The notes under the pieces: generated by a model
Seen by the model: only the letters and a program-made list of their open reading frames with translations
Told to the model about the DNA's origin: nothing
Database searches by the model: none
Source: Arthrobacter sp. KBS0703
Lineage (GTDB): Bacteria; Actinomycetota; Actinomycetes; Actinomycetales; Micrococcaceae
NCBI RefSeq assembly: GCF_002008315.2
Contig: NZ_MVDG02000001.1
Coordinates: forward strand, 2,852,001 to 2,916,000
DNA length: 64,000 nt
Direction of reading: 5' to 3'
Program-made: the position numbers and the translations under genes
Shown here: positions 26,373 to 34,995 of the stretch, piece after piece
Numbering within the stretch: the first letter of the stretch is position 1
Layout of the letters: every line of letters starts with the position of its first letter

Positions 26373-27630
26373 ATGTCTTCCGCCCTGCCTTTACCTGCGC
26401 CCAGACGCTTCCCGCTCGCCGCGATGCTGGTTCTGGCCACCATTGCCTTCACCGCGATCACCACGGAGTTGCTGCCGTCCGGCCTGCTGCCGCAGATCAG
26501 CGGGGGTCTGAACGTCTCCGAGCCCGTCGCCGGCTTCCTCGCCGCCGCCTACGCCGCCGTCATCGTGGTCACCGTGATCCCCGCCGCGCGGCTGCTGGCC
26601 AGGGTGCCGCGGAAGACCCTGCTCGTGTCACTCGTCCTGACGTTCGCGCTCAGCAACGTCCTGGTCGGTCTCGCGCCCAACTTCACCGCCGCCATGGCCG
26701 CGCGCTTGGTCGGTGGCCTGGCACACGGCCTGCTCTGGACCACCACGGCCCCGTTCGTCTCGCGGGTGGTCCCTGCCGATAAGGTGGGCAAGGCCTTGGC
26801 CATCGTCTTCAGCGGCAACAGCCTGAGCCTGGCCATCGGCGCTCCCGTCGGCACGGCACTGGGCACGCTCTTCGGCTGGCGCGCGGCTTTCCTCTTCCTC
26901 GCCGGCTTCGGCCTGCTCCTGACCGGCCTGGCCGTCTGGCTGCTGCCGCAGGTCTGTCGCATCCCCGACGCCGTCCGCCCCTCGCTGCGCAAAGCGATCG
27001 CGCAGCCCGGCGTGAAATCCGTGGCCATCGCCTGGCCGCTGCTGGTCCTGGCACACTTCGCACTCTTCACCTACATCGCGCCGTTCATCCGGGAAGCCGG
27101 CCTGCCCGACTACGCCGTCGGCCTCTCCCTCACCGTCCTCGGCGTTGCCGGACTGGTCGGAATCTGGATGGCGGGCCTCACCGTGGACTCTCGGCCTCGC
27201 CGTTCGCTGCTCATCACGACGGCGGCCATCGCCGTCGCGATGCTCCTCCTCCCGCTCGGCGGAGGCAACATACCCGTCGCCATGGTCCTCATGGCCGTGT
27301 GGGGTGCCGGGCTCGGCGCCGTCGGCGTCTACAACCAGACCGCTATCCTCCGGGCCGGGGGCGAGTACAAGGAAGCCGCCAACGGCCTCACCGTCCTAAC
27401 CATCCAGCTCGGCATCACCATCGGCGCGCTCTATGGTTCCGCCGCCCTGGTGGTGGCCGGCCCGCTCATGGTGCCTGTCGCCGCGGCCGTGCCGGTCGTT
27501 GTCGCCCTCGTGGTCACGCGGGCGGCCGGAAGCACGCCTACCCGCCGGGCCGGAAGAGGGCGGCTCGTCAGAGCCGGAAGTCAGGGAATCGGCGCTTCAG
27601 CAGCACTCAGGCGCGTTCGACAGGACCTGA
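26373..27630 (+). CDS. MFS transporter, DHA1-type exporter; C-terminus joined to foreign sequence
   Basis: About 390 residues of a 12-helix major facilitator are intact: FTAITTELLPSGLLPQIS in helix 1, the motif A-like region ARVPRKTLL after helix 2, RLVGGLAHGLLW in helix 4 and FSGNSLSLAIGAPVGTALG in helix 5. This fits the arabinose-efflux/chloramphenicol-resistance (DHA1) group, which exports drugs or sugars by proton antiport. The true stop cannot be placed. In the starting frame the ORF runs on through a decarboxylase fragment and an adapter to 29012, which is artificial. Another frame ends naturally at 27630. The ATG at 26373 is chosen, and 26358 is possible. Confidence 0.75.
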
Positions 27631-27639
27631 TAGGCAGAA

Positions 27640-27903
27640 GCGTGGCGCGCGGAAGCCCGCAGGCGCCTGGGCGAGGGGGCGGCCGGCCGGCTGGACCCGC
27701 GCGCCCTTGCCACAGCCTTGGATGCCGTGCTGCCGGAGCGCCGCACCGTGGTCCAGGACGGCGGGCACTTCCTCGGCTGGGCCCCCATGTACTGGCACAT
27801 CCCGCGGCCGCAGGACCTGGTCATGGTGGGCACGGCCTTCCAGACCATCGGGCTCGGCCTTGCCAGCGCCGTCGGGGCAGCCCGCGCTGCGGTGGCAGGC
27901 TAA
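27640..27903 (+). pseudogene. Fragment of a second thiamine-diphosphate decarboxylase copy
   Basis: The fragment encodes LDPRALATALDAVLPERRTV, GHFLGWAPMYWHIPRPQDLV and TIGLGLASAVGAARA, then jumps directly to AVAG and a stop. It is a diverged copy of 17848-18517 with about 400 bases of the cofactor-binding C-terminus deleted. The adapter at 27935 follows 31 bases later. It cannot be functional. Confidence 0.8.
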
Positions 27904-27934
27904 CTTGCGAAGCCGTTGGGCTGGGCGGCACCCA

Positions 27935-27970
27935 TGTCTCTTATACACATCTAGATGTGTATAAGAGACA
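27935..27970. other. Second Nextera mate-pair junction adapter (artefact)
   Basis: This is a perfect 36-base palindrome of two Tn5 mosaic ends (TGTCTCTTATACACATCT and its complement). It marks an artificial join between the decarboxylase fragment on its left and the methyltransferase gene on its right. Confidence 0.97.
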
Positions 27971-28034
27971 TGTCGTACTCCACGACGGCGGCCGCTGGCC
28001 AGGTGACCCGTCGGCTACGCCCTATCGCACCGGA

Positions 28035-29111
28035 CTATCGGCAGACAAGCCGCCACAGCGACGTGACCTCGGCCGTGCGCGCCTCGAACAGGGGATCGTC
28101 GCGGTCCGATGCCTTCGGATGCGTTGGCTTGGTGTCCAGCCGCTCCACCACCTTCAGCCCGGCCGCCGTGATGGCGGTCAGCAGATCGTCGCGCGTCCGC
28201 AGGCCAAGGTGCTCGGCCAGGTCGGAGAGGACAAGCCAGCCCTCACCGCCCGGCTCCAGATGGTCGGTGAGTTCGTTCAGGAAGCGGAAGAGCATCCTGC
28301 TTCCGGGGTCGTAGACGGCGTTGTCCAGGGTGGAATGCGGCGTGGCCGGAATCCAGGGCGGGTTGCACACGATCAGGGGTGCCCGTCCGGGCGGGAACAT
28401 GTCGGTCAGGACGGCCTCAGCACGGTCCTGGACGCCGAGGTTCCGGAAATTCTCAGCGGCGCAGGCGATTGCACGCGGTTCATTGTCCGTCGCCACCACG
28501 CGGTGGACGCCACGGCGCGCGAGGACGGCAGCGAGCACCCCCGTGCCGGTTCCGACGTCGAACGCCAGCGTGTCAGAGGGAAGCGCAGCGGCGGCCACGA
28601 GATCCACATACTCGCTCCGGGTGGGGAAGAACGTGCCATAGTGCGGGTGGATGCGGCCCTGCAGGGCATCGACGTGGACGCCATTCCGTCGCCACTCGTG
28701 GGCGCCAATGGCCCCGACAAGCTCATGCAGGGACACAATGGAAGATTCGCCGATATCACCGTACGCTTCAGCGGCGGCCTGCCGGATGTCCGGTGCGCGG
28801 CGCAGCGGCACCACGGGGCCCGGATCAAGAGGAATCAGCAGCAGGCCGAGAACGCGTGCACGGTGCGAGCGGGACTGGCGGTGCCGGTAGAACCTATCGG
28901 CCGGAGTTGCTGCGGTCTCTTTCTTTCCGGCGCCCATCCGCCGGTCCATGGCGTTGAGGATCTGCCGCGCGTTGTGGAAGTCACCGTGCCAGAGCATCGC
29001 GATCCCCTGTGACGCCATCCGGTTCGCATCATCGGCCGTAAGAGAGTCGGAGACCACTTCGACGCGCGTCGGCGCCGGCCTGCCGTTGGCAGAACGCCAT
29101 CGCGCGGTCAT
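28035..29111 (-). CDS. SAM-dependent class I methyltransferase (PrmC/RsmC-like small-domain type)
   Basis: The protein is about 358 residues from the ATG at 29111, and a longer frame starts at 29297. The SAM-binding motif I is LAFDVGTGTGVLAAVLARRG, motif II is VVATDNEPRAIACAAEN, and the catalytic-type NPPW occurs in LIVCNPPWIPATPHS. The NPPW/NPPY motif is typical of N-methyltransferases acting on glutamine, adenine or guanine, such as release-factor or rRNA methylases. An N-terminal domain of about 150 residues with GIAMLWHGDFHNARQIL is conserved in actinobacterial homologues but its role is unclear. The gene ends 65 bases from the adapter join, so its downstream context is uncertain. Confidence 0.8.
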   Translation of the reverse strand: MTARWRSANGRPAPTRVEVVSDSLTADDANRMASQGIAMLWHGDFHNARQILNAMDRRMGAGKKETAATPADRFYRHRQSRSHRARVLGLLLIPLDPGPVVPLRRAPDIRQAAAEAYGDIGESSIVSLHELVGAIGAHEWRRNGVHVDALQGRIHPHYGTFFPTRSEYVDLVAAAALPSDTLAFDVGTGTGVLAAVLARRGVHRVVATDNEPRAIACAAENFRNLGVQDRAEAVLTDMFPPGRAPLIVCNPPWIPATPHSTLDNAVYDPGSRMLFRFLNELTDHLEPGGEGWLVLSDLAEHLGLRTRDDLLTAITAAGLKVVERLDTKPTHPKASDRDDPLFEARTAEVTSLWRLVCR

Positions 29112-29355
29112 GCTGCCACCGGCCTCGGCCCAGGTCACGACGGCGGGATCATCCACCGCAGCTGTGCGCGAGGGATTGGGGACCGGCGTCGGGATTCCCA
29201 CGGGAGCTGGCGTGTCAGTAGTGATATAGATCCATTCCAAGTGTCCGGGGGCGGATCGGAGACTGACGATTGCGGGCGGCGATTCCACGACGTGCATTGT
29301 CAGGATACAGGGGTGCCGTGGTCGCCACCCGACCGGGCACCGCCGTCGTACTCCC

Positions 29356-29643
29356 TTACTCCGAGGTGTGTGGTGCGTTCAGTTCGCCTACAATCTCCAC
29401 TTCAAGCGCCGCTATGGTGGCCTCGGGCAGGACGATGAGGCCGTCCAGCCACCGCCGGTTCACGGCGGCGTGCGCTGCCATGAGGGCGGCGACCTGGGCC
29501 TGGCTGGCTTGTTCCGCCTGCACCGCCTGGTTTCTGATTTTGTACAGCTCAATGCGACGACGGTGCCGGCGTTCGCTGGCCTTGGACCACGACCTTGCCC
29601 ACCCTCCGGCGATTCCGCTGAGAGGCCACTGCCCCCGTCGCAC
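29356..29643 (-). CDS. Small hypothetical helical protein
   Basis: This 95-codon frame follows the sigma factor gene by 25 bases on the same strand. The last 65 residues (RRRIELYKIRNQAVQAEQAS and AALEVEIVGELNAPHTSE) have coding-like composition and would form a long helix, possibly a coiled coil. The N-terminal 25 residues look less natural, so the true start may be internal. No family was recognised. Confidence 0.4.
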   Translation of the reverse strand: MRRGQWPLSGIAGGWARSWSKASERRHRRRIELYKIRNQAVQAEQASQAQVAALMAAHAAVNRRWLDGLIVLPEATIAALEVEIVGELNAPHTSE

Positions 29644-29668
29644 CCCAAGGGGAGGCCCGAAGCCCGGC

Positions 29669-30922
29669 TCAACCCGTCAGTTCGTTCAGCCGGGTCCGGA
29701 GGTAGCGCCGTTCGGCGTCGTTCTCACTGAGGATCAACGCCTCCTCGAAGGCGACCCGCGCCTCGCCGAGACGGCCCACCCGGGTCAGGAAGTCGGCGCG
29801 TGCGGCGGCCAAATATGGGTAGCGGGCCAGCTGGGGCACGGCACCTAGCGCATCCAGCTCCGCCAAACCTTCCGCCGGGCCCACCGCAAAGCCGAGGGCT
29901 ATGGCCCGGTTGAGTTGGACAACGGGAGATGGCCACGTCTCCATGAGCACGTCGTAGAGCCCCAGGATCTCCTGCCAGTCAGTGTCGGACCACGACGCGC
30001 TCTCGTCATGGACGGCCGCGATCGCCGCCATGACGGCGAAGCGGCCCGGGGGCCGCGAGTTCAACGCCTCGCCCAGGAGCGCCACCCCTTCTTCGATGGC
30101 CGGCCGGTCCCATTTCGACCGGTCCTGGTCCTCCATCAGCACGAGGTCCCGGTGTTCATCGAGCCGGGCGCCCCTGCGAGCGTCGGTGAGCACAACGAGA
30201 GCCAGGAGCCCGGCGACGTCGCGGTCGTGGGGAAGCAGGAGCCGGAGCATTCTCGCGAGCTCAAGGCCGCGTTCCGCGAGATCACGGCGCATCAGGTCTG
30301 CTCCTGACGGGGCCGTGTGCCCGGTGGTGTACACCAGGTAGACGACGGACAGCACGCCGTCGACGCGCTCGTGCAGCTCGGACGCCGCCGGCACACGGTA
30401 GGGGATGTGCGCGGCCGCGATCTTCTTCTTGGCCCGGGTGATCCGAGCCGCCATCGTGGCCTCGGGCAGCAGAAACGCCCGCGCCACATCAGCCGTGGAA
30501 AGGCCACAGAGGAGCCGCAGCGTCAGGGCGACCTGGGCGTCAATCGCCAGCGCCGGGTGGCAGCAGGTGAAGATCAACTGCAGCCGGTCATCGGCAATGT
30601 CTTCCGAGTCCCGGCCCGGCTCGTCCTCTGTGTACTCCTCCGGATCGAACAGCTTGGGGAGCGCCCGCTGCGCCGTCGCGGCACGGCGATGCATGTCCAG
30701 GGCCCGACGGCGGGCGGTCACCGTGAGCCACGCGCCAGGGTTCTTCGGGATGCCGCGCGGACCCCACGTGGACAGTGCGCTGGCATACGCGTCCTGGACG
30801 GCTTCTTCAGCGGTATCGATATCACCGCTAACACGTACGGTGGCCGCCAGCACGAAGGCCCACTCCCTGCGGTGCGCATCGGCAACCGCGGCAGCAACCT
30901 CCGTGCTGGCGGCCTGCGCCAT
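29669..30922 (-). CDS. ECF-type RNA polymerase sigma factor with C-terminal extension (DUF6596/ECF42-like)
   Basis: The protein has 417 residues. Region 2 (VAAAVADAHRREWAFVLAAT, EEAVQDAYASAL) and region 4 (LTLRLLCGLSTADVARAFLL) are followed by a long C-terminal domain with TPR-like helices (QLNRAIALGFAVGPAEGLAE). This layout is that of ECF sigma factors that have no anti-sigma factor and are paired with a DGPF/YCII protein. The start ATG overlaps the stop of exactly such a gene (TGATG), so both come from one transcript. Targets are not known and a role in stress or secondary metabolism is an inference. Confidence 0.88.
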   Translation of the reverse strand: MAQAASTEVAAAVADAHRREWAFVLAATVRVSGDIDTAEEAVQDAYASALSTWGPRGIPKNPGAWLTVTARRRALDMHRRAATAQRALPKLFDPEEYTEDEPGRDSEDIADDRLQLIFTCCHPALAIDAQVALTLRLLCGLSTADVARAFLLPEATMAARITRAKKKIAAAHIPYRVPAASELHERVDGVLSVVYLVYTTGHTAPSGADLMRRDLAERGLELARMLRLLLPHDRDVAGLLALVVLTDARRGARLDEHRDLVLMEDQDRSKWDRPAIEEGVALLGEALNSRPPGRFAVMAAIAAVHDESASWSDTDWQEILGLYDVLMETWPSPVVQLNRAIALGFAVGPAEGLAELDALGAVPQLARYPYLAAARADFLTRVGRLGEARVAFEEALILSENDAERRYLRTRLNELTG

Positions 30923-31254
30923 CAGCTGACCATTCGCACGGGCCGGACCTCTACCCCGATGCCGGCGGGAACCTCCTTGGCGATCTCCAGCGCCTCGTCA
31001 AGGTCGTCTGCCTCGATCAGGTAGTAGCCGCCCAGCGTTTCCTTCGACTCGGCGAAAGGACCATCCGTGACCGAGAATCCACCCGCTCCGTCGCGCCGGA
31101 TGGACGTCGCCGTCGAAGGTGGCTGCAGTGCGGCCCCGTTGAGCAGGGACGTGCCGCGGCGCTGCTGGAACTCCTGGTAAGGCGCGCTCATGTCCTCGCC
31201 GTCGGATTGTTTCGCCGCTTCGTCCTGGAAGATCAGGACCAGATACTTTGACAT
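30922..31254 (-). CDS. YCII/DGPF-domain protein
   Basis: The protein has 110 residues. It starts MSKYLVLIFQDEAA and contains the name-giving motif as VTDGPFAESKETLGGYYLIE, followed by ADDLDEALEIAKEVP. These ferredoxin-like small proteins are encoded directly before ECF42 sigma factors, where they may act as sensors, although their biochemistry is poorly known. The stop overlaps the sigma factor start by one base. The reading frame is complete. Confidence 0.88.
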   Translation of the reverse strand: MSKYLVLIFQDEAAKQSDGEDMSAPYQEFQQRRGTSLLNGAALQPPSTATSIRRDGAGGFSVTDGPFAESKETLGGYYLIEADDLDEALEIAKEVPAGIGVEVRPVRMVS

Positions 31255-31469
31255 TTTCGTGCTCCCTTCGTCGTAACTCTGGTTTGCGCTTTCACTGCAA
31301 CGACGTCGAAGACCTCGTTGTCAGAAGGGCCTTCCAATCGAGCCCTTACTCATACGACGCCCGCCGGAAGCGTAGATCGACAACTACTGCCAGAATTCCA
31401 AAAGAAGCCACAAAATGCCAAGGATTTTATCTTTGTGGCCGCGCTATTGAAGCGGACAGTTAGCTGCCC

Positions 31470-32076
31470 TCGCCGCCACCCGGCCGGCCCGAACCTCAAG
31501 GACCTCATCGTAGGATGGCTTTGCCGTTTGAAACACCGACATGTCCAGGCCGTCCGTTTCGTACTCAACATTTGGCTCCCCTATCGGGTGGTACGGCTGC
31601 TCCAGCCCCATAGCCGCCCCACCCAGCAACTTATCGGTGGCCATCACCAGATGCCGCAGCGTCTGCGCAAGCGACCACTCGCCGTCGACCGTTACATCCT
31701 CGGTGCCTGGCGGCAGCGCAGCCGCCCGCCGCAAAGTGGCGGCCCATGTATCCTCGAGCCGGGTCCAGGCCTTCCCCAGGCTGTCCGGATCGCCGGCGTG
31801 CCGCAGCTCCCGGCCAGGAAAGCGCCGGTTGAGTTCCGCGTCAACGAGCGGAGCCACGTCCACGCCGTTGACCAGCATCGATCCCTGGTCCTCGAGGAGC
31901 CAGGGAGCGTCGATGTCCAGGCGCTCAACATAAACACCGCGCATCACCGCACCGGACAGGTCGGAGCGGACGAACCTGGACCCGCTCAGGTTGACATCGG
32001 AAAACTGCGCGCCCCACAGGTCATCGGACTCGGTAAAGGTTGCCATGCGCGCCATCTTTCCCGGTGAACCGCCCAT
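31470..32076 (-). pseudogene. Pentapeptide/DinB-family protein, 3' truncated
   Basis: The N-terminus has pentapeptide-like repeats (LWGAQFSDVNLSGSRFVRSD LSGAVMRGV split at each fifth residue). It is followed by a DinB-like helical domain with DGEWSLAQTLRHLVMATDKL carrying a metal-binding His. The family normally continues past RAGRVA with a second helix that ends in a His-containing motif (EEWEHHR-type). Here the frame turns into unrelated residues and stops at 31444. The last helix is therefore missing and a sequence break lies near 31470-31480. The function of intact relatives is unproven and DinB folds include thiol transferases. Confidence 0.65.
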
Positions 32077-32229
32077 CCATCAAGGACTGCGCGACGTATT
32101 GGACCCGCGATTTTCGAAGGGGTGGCCCCGTCCGTTGACTCGCGATTCGCCGCGGAGGTGCAATTAGACTGGCTCCCGCAACTGCAGAAGCCAGTCCACG
32201 AAGCGGCCCCCGCTTCGGTGAGGCCGCCC

Positions 32230-32340
32230 TACGCCGGCGTCTACGCCTACACCCCGGAACTGTTCCCCACGTGGATGCGCGCCACCGGCGTCGGACTGGC
32301 CAGTGCCGTAGGACGCATCGGCAGCATCCTTGGGCAACGT
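32230..32340 (+). pseudogene. Short fragment of a sugar-porter-type MFS transporter
   Basis: About 36 residues read YAGVYAYTPELFPTWMRATG then VGLASAVGRIGSI, the conserved helix 10-11 region of metabolite:H+ symporters. Flanking sequence does not continue the gene on either side. This is another isolated fragment in the damaged region. Confidence 0.6.
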
Positions 32341-32621
32341 GGATCCAGTCTTGAGCCAACCTTGAGGATCCGTGTCACACTGCGCATTCAATGCGTAACT
32401 GCCACGCATCTTGGGCGTGAGACGCGCGCACCCGTTGCCATGGCCAAGGCGGCCCCTACCCTGCATTCCTCGATGACCCAGACGCCGGCCTCAGCCAGAT
32501 CGCGTCGGCCTCTTTGCCAGCTTCTCCCATGCGTTGGCGTCTCACGATTAACCCGCGGAGCTTCACGGGCCCTGTCCGGCATTGCCAGGACGGAGGCCAT
32601 GGTGTACCTGTCTCTTCAGGG

Positions 32622-32807
32622 GTGGGCGGCGGCACCCATCTGAAGGACGAGTACGACGTGCCTGTCGGCCAGAACGTCTACGTTCAGATGGATCCCCTGA
32701 GCACCGCCGGGAAAACCCTCGCGGAGGCGGAACGGATCATCAAGGAGAAGTTCGACGAGATCAAGAAGAACCTCCGGGATCGGGAACAGAAACCGGATTC
32801 CGAGTAA
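32622..32807 (+). CDS. Small hypothetical charged protein
   Basis: About 61 codons end in a run of charged helix (TLAEAERIIKEKFDEIKKNL). The C-terminus is followed by a strong terminator at 32824-32858, so a transcript does end here. The start is unclear. GTG at 32622 lacks a ribosome site, and the true 5' end may have been lost at a join upstream. No family was recognised. Confidence 0.45.
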   Translation: MGGGTHLKDEYDVPVGQNVYVQMDPLSTAGKTLAEAERIIKEKFDEIKKNLRDREQKPDSE

Positions 32808-32823
32808 CCGGCATCCGGCAGCA

Positions 32824-32858
32824 AGGAACCCCGCAGTGCCCAGCACTGCGGGGTTCCT
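32824..32858 (+). terminator. Hairpin terminator
   Basis: A perfect 15-bp stem (AGGAACCCCGCAGTG and complement) encloses a 5-base loop and is followed by CTCTGTTTG. It lies 17 bases after the small ORF. Confidence 0.8.
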
Positions 32859-32900
32859 CTGTTTGTCACTGTGCCCAAACGCGCGCCCATATGATGAGGC

Positions 32901-33794
32901 ATGGACTTCGAGGACACGCTCTGGACGGTTTTGGGTGCGGGGTTGGTTCTGCTGATGCTCGTCGACGTCTTTCGTACGCTCCTTTATCCGCATGGTTCCG
33001 GTCCTGTAGGCCGGGCGATCATGCGCGGATTCTGGCTGTTGTCGAGAAAACTGCGGGGCCGGAGCTCCTTCATCGCAGCACCCTTGGCGATGGCCGCTGT
33101 CATTGGCGCCTGGGCAGCCCTGGCAGCCATCGGCTGGGCCCTGCTCTACCTGCCGCATCTGACGGAGGGTTTTGTTTACGGAGCCGGGGTTCCTCTGCGG
33201 GCCGACTTTGCCGAAGCCCTCTACATCTCCCTGGTCACTCTTTCCACCGTGGGGTTTGGCGATATCGTGGCAGCGCATCCGCTGCTCAGGCTGGTTGTCG
33301 CCCTCCAGTCCGTCACCGGTTTCGGGTTGCTGACAGCAACGGTCACCTGGATCCTGCAGACGTACCCTGCCCTGAACCGCCGGCGGGCCCTTGCCCACCA
33401 GCTGAACCTGTTCAGGGAGGCTGCAGGTCCGGCGGGTGTATTGTCGCTGGATCCCCGGCATGCTGCCGGGCTGTTGGAGTCAATGGCCGGAAGCGTGGCT
33501 TCGGTAAGCATAGATCTGCTTGCCTTCCATGAAACCTATTACTTCCGTGAAGCCGAGCAGCGCGGCTCCTTGCCGGCCACGGTCGCCTACGCCCAGGAGC
33601 TGGCATCCCAGGCCCAGCTCAGCGAGAGCCCTGAACTCCAGTTCGCCGGACGGATGCTCCACGCGGCGCTGGACGGACTTGCGGAGGTCCTTCGCGGCAA
33701 ATTCGGCCACTCTGGAACAACATCGTCCGATGTGTTCGACAGCTACGAGCTGCACCACAGACACCGGCGGCGGGGGGAACCGGACACGAACTAG
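32901..33794 (+). CDS. Two-pore-helix potassium channel family protein
   Basis: The protein has 297 residues. A first hydrophobic segment (residues 8-30) is followed by further helices, and a classic pore loop with selectivity filter TLSTVGFGD at 113-121 is flanked by two membrane helices (about 58-86 and 125-150). The cytoplasmic C-terminal half is helical and has no RCK/TrkA-N motif (no GxGxxG), so gating by NAD or calcium through an RCK domain is unlikely. It probably forms a tetrameric potassium channel in the plasma membrane. It is a lone gene, starting 43 bases after a terminator. Confidence 0.85.
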   Translation: MDFEDTLWTVLGAGLVLLMLVDVFRTLLYPHGSGPVGRAIMRGFWLLSRKLRGRSSFIAAPLAMAAVIGAWAALAAIGWALLYLPHLTEGFVYGAGVPLRADFAEALYISLVTLSTVGFGDIVAAHPLLRLVVALQSVTGFGLLTATVTWILQTYPALNRRRALAHQLNLFREAAGPAGVLSLDPRHAAGLLESMAGSVASVSIDLLAFHETYYFREAEQRGSLPATVAYAQELASQAQLSESPELQFAGRMLHAALDGLAEVLRGKFGHSGTTSSDVFDSYELHHRHRRRGEPDTN

Positions 33795-33988
33795 CGGCAT
33801 GGTGTGCCATGAGGCCCGGGGAAGATCACGGGCCAGAAAGCGGCCCGATCCAACGGCCTCCGCGAAAGGCTGTTACCCGGCGGCAGACCGCGGTGTGGCG
33901 TAGTCCACTTCGGGAACCCAGGGTTGCCTTTACGGACGGGGAATTCAGGTATCCACGGCACATGTCAGGGAAGGAACGAAGGAGCGTC

Positions 33989-34130
33989 TACTCGCAGGCA
34001 ATCCCGTCGGAATCGCGGTCAAGCGCTGCACGGTAGCCTGCTGAACCGGGCGATCATCGACGAGTTCAGCGGGTTCAGCGACGTGCCCAGGCCCAGGCCG
34101 GCCACCGCGAGTCCGGCGCGGGAAGTGTTG
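33989..34130 (-). pseudogene. Remnant of an Excalibur calcium-binding protein
   Basis: A minus-strand frame ends GYRAALDRDSDGIACE-stop, the calcium-loop signature DxDxDGIACE of the Excalibur domain. A stop codon occurs only 20 codons upstream in that frame. An adjacent frame contains a signal-peptide-like hydrophobic stretch (AGLAVAGLGLGTSLNP). A small secreted Excalibur protein has probably lost its middle part and frame. The rest of 33795-34326 holds nothing I can support. Confidence 0.45.
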
Positions 34131-34326
34131 CTCACGGCAACAGTCTTCCGCACACGGTGCGTCTGGAGCGAACTCGGGACACTTCGGCTCTCCCAACTGC
34201 GGACCCCAATAAAACCTGAACAAATCCTGCGCAAATCTGGCCTGTTGCATGACGGATTCTTGAGCCCTGCCCGGCATAGTCGCTTATAGCAAAGCCAATG
34301 CTCAGGGCGCAGGGAAGGACAGGGCC

Positions 34327-34551
34327 ATGAACGCTAGGACTGTACTCACCAGTCAGCATACCGACAGCCGTTGGACCGCTGATGACGTTAGAGAAAAGCT
34401 CGGACGGGAGTTGGAATCTGATCCAGGCCTGGCCGAATTCCTTGCCGCTGCCCCTAACATGGCGCGCGCCCTCAAAGCCGTCCTGAACCTGGACCTTGGC
34501 GAACTGGCCGAGCGGCTGGTCAGAGCTGAGATCAGCGCTATTTTGCACTAG
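34327..34551 (+). CDS. Small hypothetical protein, 74 residues
   Basis: ATG with GGAAGG about ten bases upstream. The protein is helical and acidic (REKLGRELESDPGLAEFLAA) with no membrane helix or cysteine. Codon use is typical for the genome. I do not recognise it, and no operon partner is evident. Confidence 0.6.
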   Translation: MNARTVLTSQHTDSRWTADDVREKLGRELESDPGLAEFLAAAPNMARALKAVLNLDLGELAERLVRAEISAILH

Positions 34552-34597
34552 TGAGGATGCGGAGCGGCAGGGAAGCCTGCTTCAACCGGACATTTTC

Positions 34598-34927
34598 CTA
34601 CTCCGCAGGGCTCACCGATGATCGGTGCTGGTGCAGAGTTTCCTGATAGTTCTCCTCGGACCTTTCATCCCGGGGTTCATCGTAAGGATAGCCACCGGGA
34701 AGCGACCCTTTGGCAAGACCGCGCAGGACCAAGTGATGCAGCGAGATTTGACCGTCAGCCATGACAGCGGACACCGTGCCCGATGTCGGACTGTGAATTT
34801 TGACGTTTGCCATCTGGTCAATGCCGGACGCGGTGGCCCCGCTCAGGAAAATGACTGCCAAAGCTGCTATTCCAGGCACAAAGGCCCTCCTCCAAAGCCC
34901 CATTGATTGATCATTGCCCACGAACAT
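34598..34927 (-). CDS. Small exported or membrane-anchored hypothetical protein
   Basis: About 110 residues. An N-terminal hydrophobic segment (WRRAFVPGIAALAVIFLSGATASG) looks like a signal peptide or anchor, and a polar tail follows (VKIHSPTSGTVSAVMADGQI). The start is uncertain: ATG at 34927 or 34903, neither with a good ribosome site. It ends with a charged, His-rich tail. No family was recognised. Confidence 0.45.
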   Translation of the reverse strand: MFVGNDQSMGLWRRAFVPGIAALAVIFLSGATASGIDQMANVKIHSPTSGTVSAVMADGQISLHHLVLRGLAKGSLPGGYPYDEPRDERSEENYQETLHQHRSSVSPAE

Positions 34928-34995
34928 GAAGGCAGCGATGGAACGCCCTTTGAAGAGGCTGTGAGAGCGCCACACGCCCAACAGTGGCGTCCGCG

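Noticed and set aside
26358..29012. 884-codon fusion of MFS transporter and other sequence
   Set aside because: It runs through a foreign fragment, an adapter (SYTHLDVYKR) and the antisense of the methyltransferase. It is an artefact of the chimeric join.
32608..32616. CTGTCTCTT, the first nine bases of the Nextera mosaic end
   Set aside because: Nine bases can occur by chance in 64 kb and the rest of the adapter is absent. It lies in the damaged region, so it is only worth a glance in the reads.
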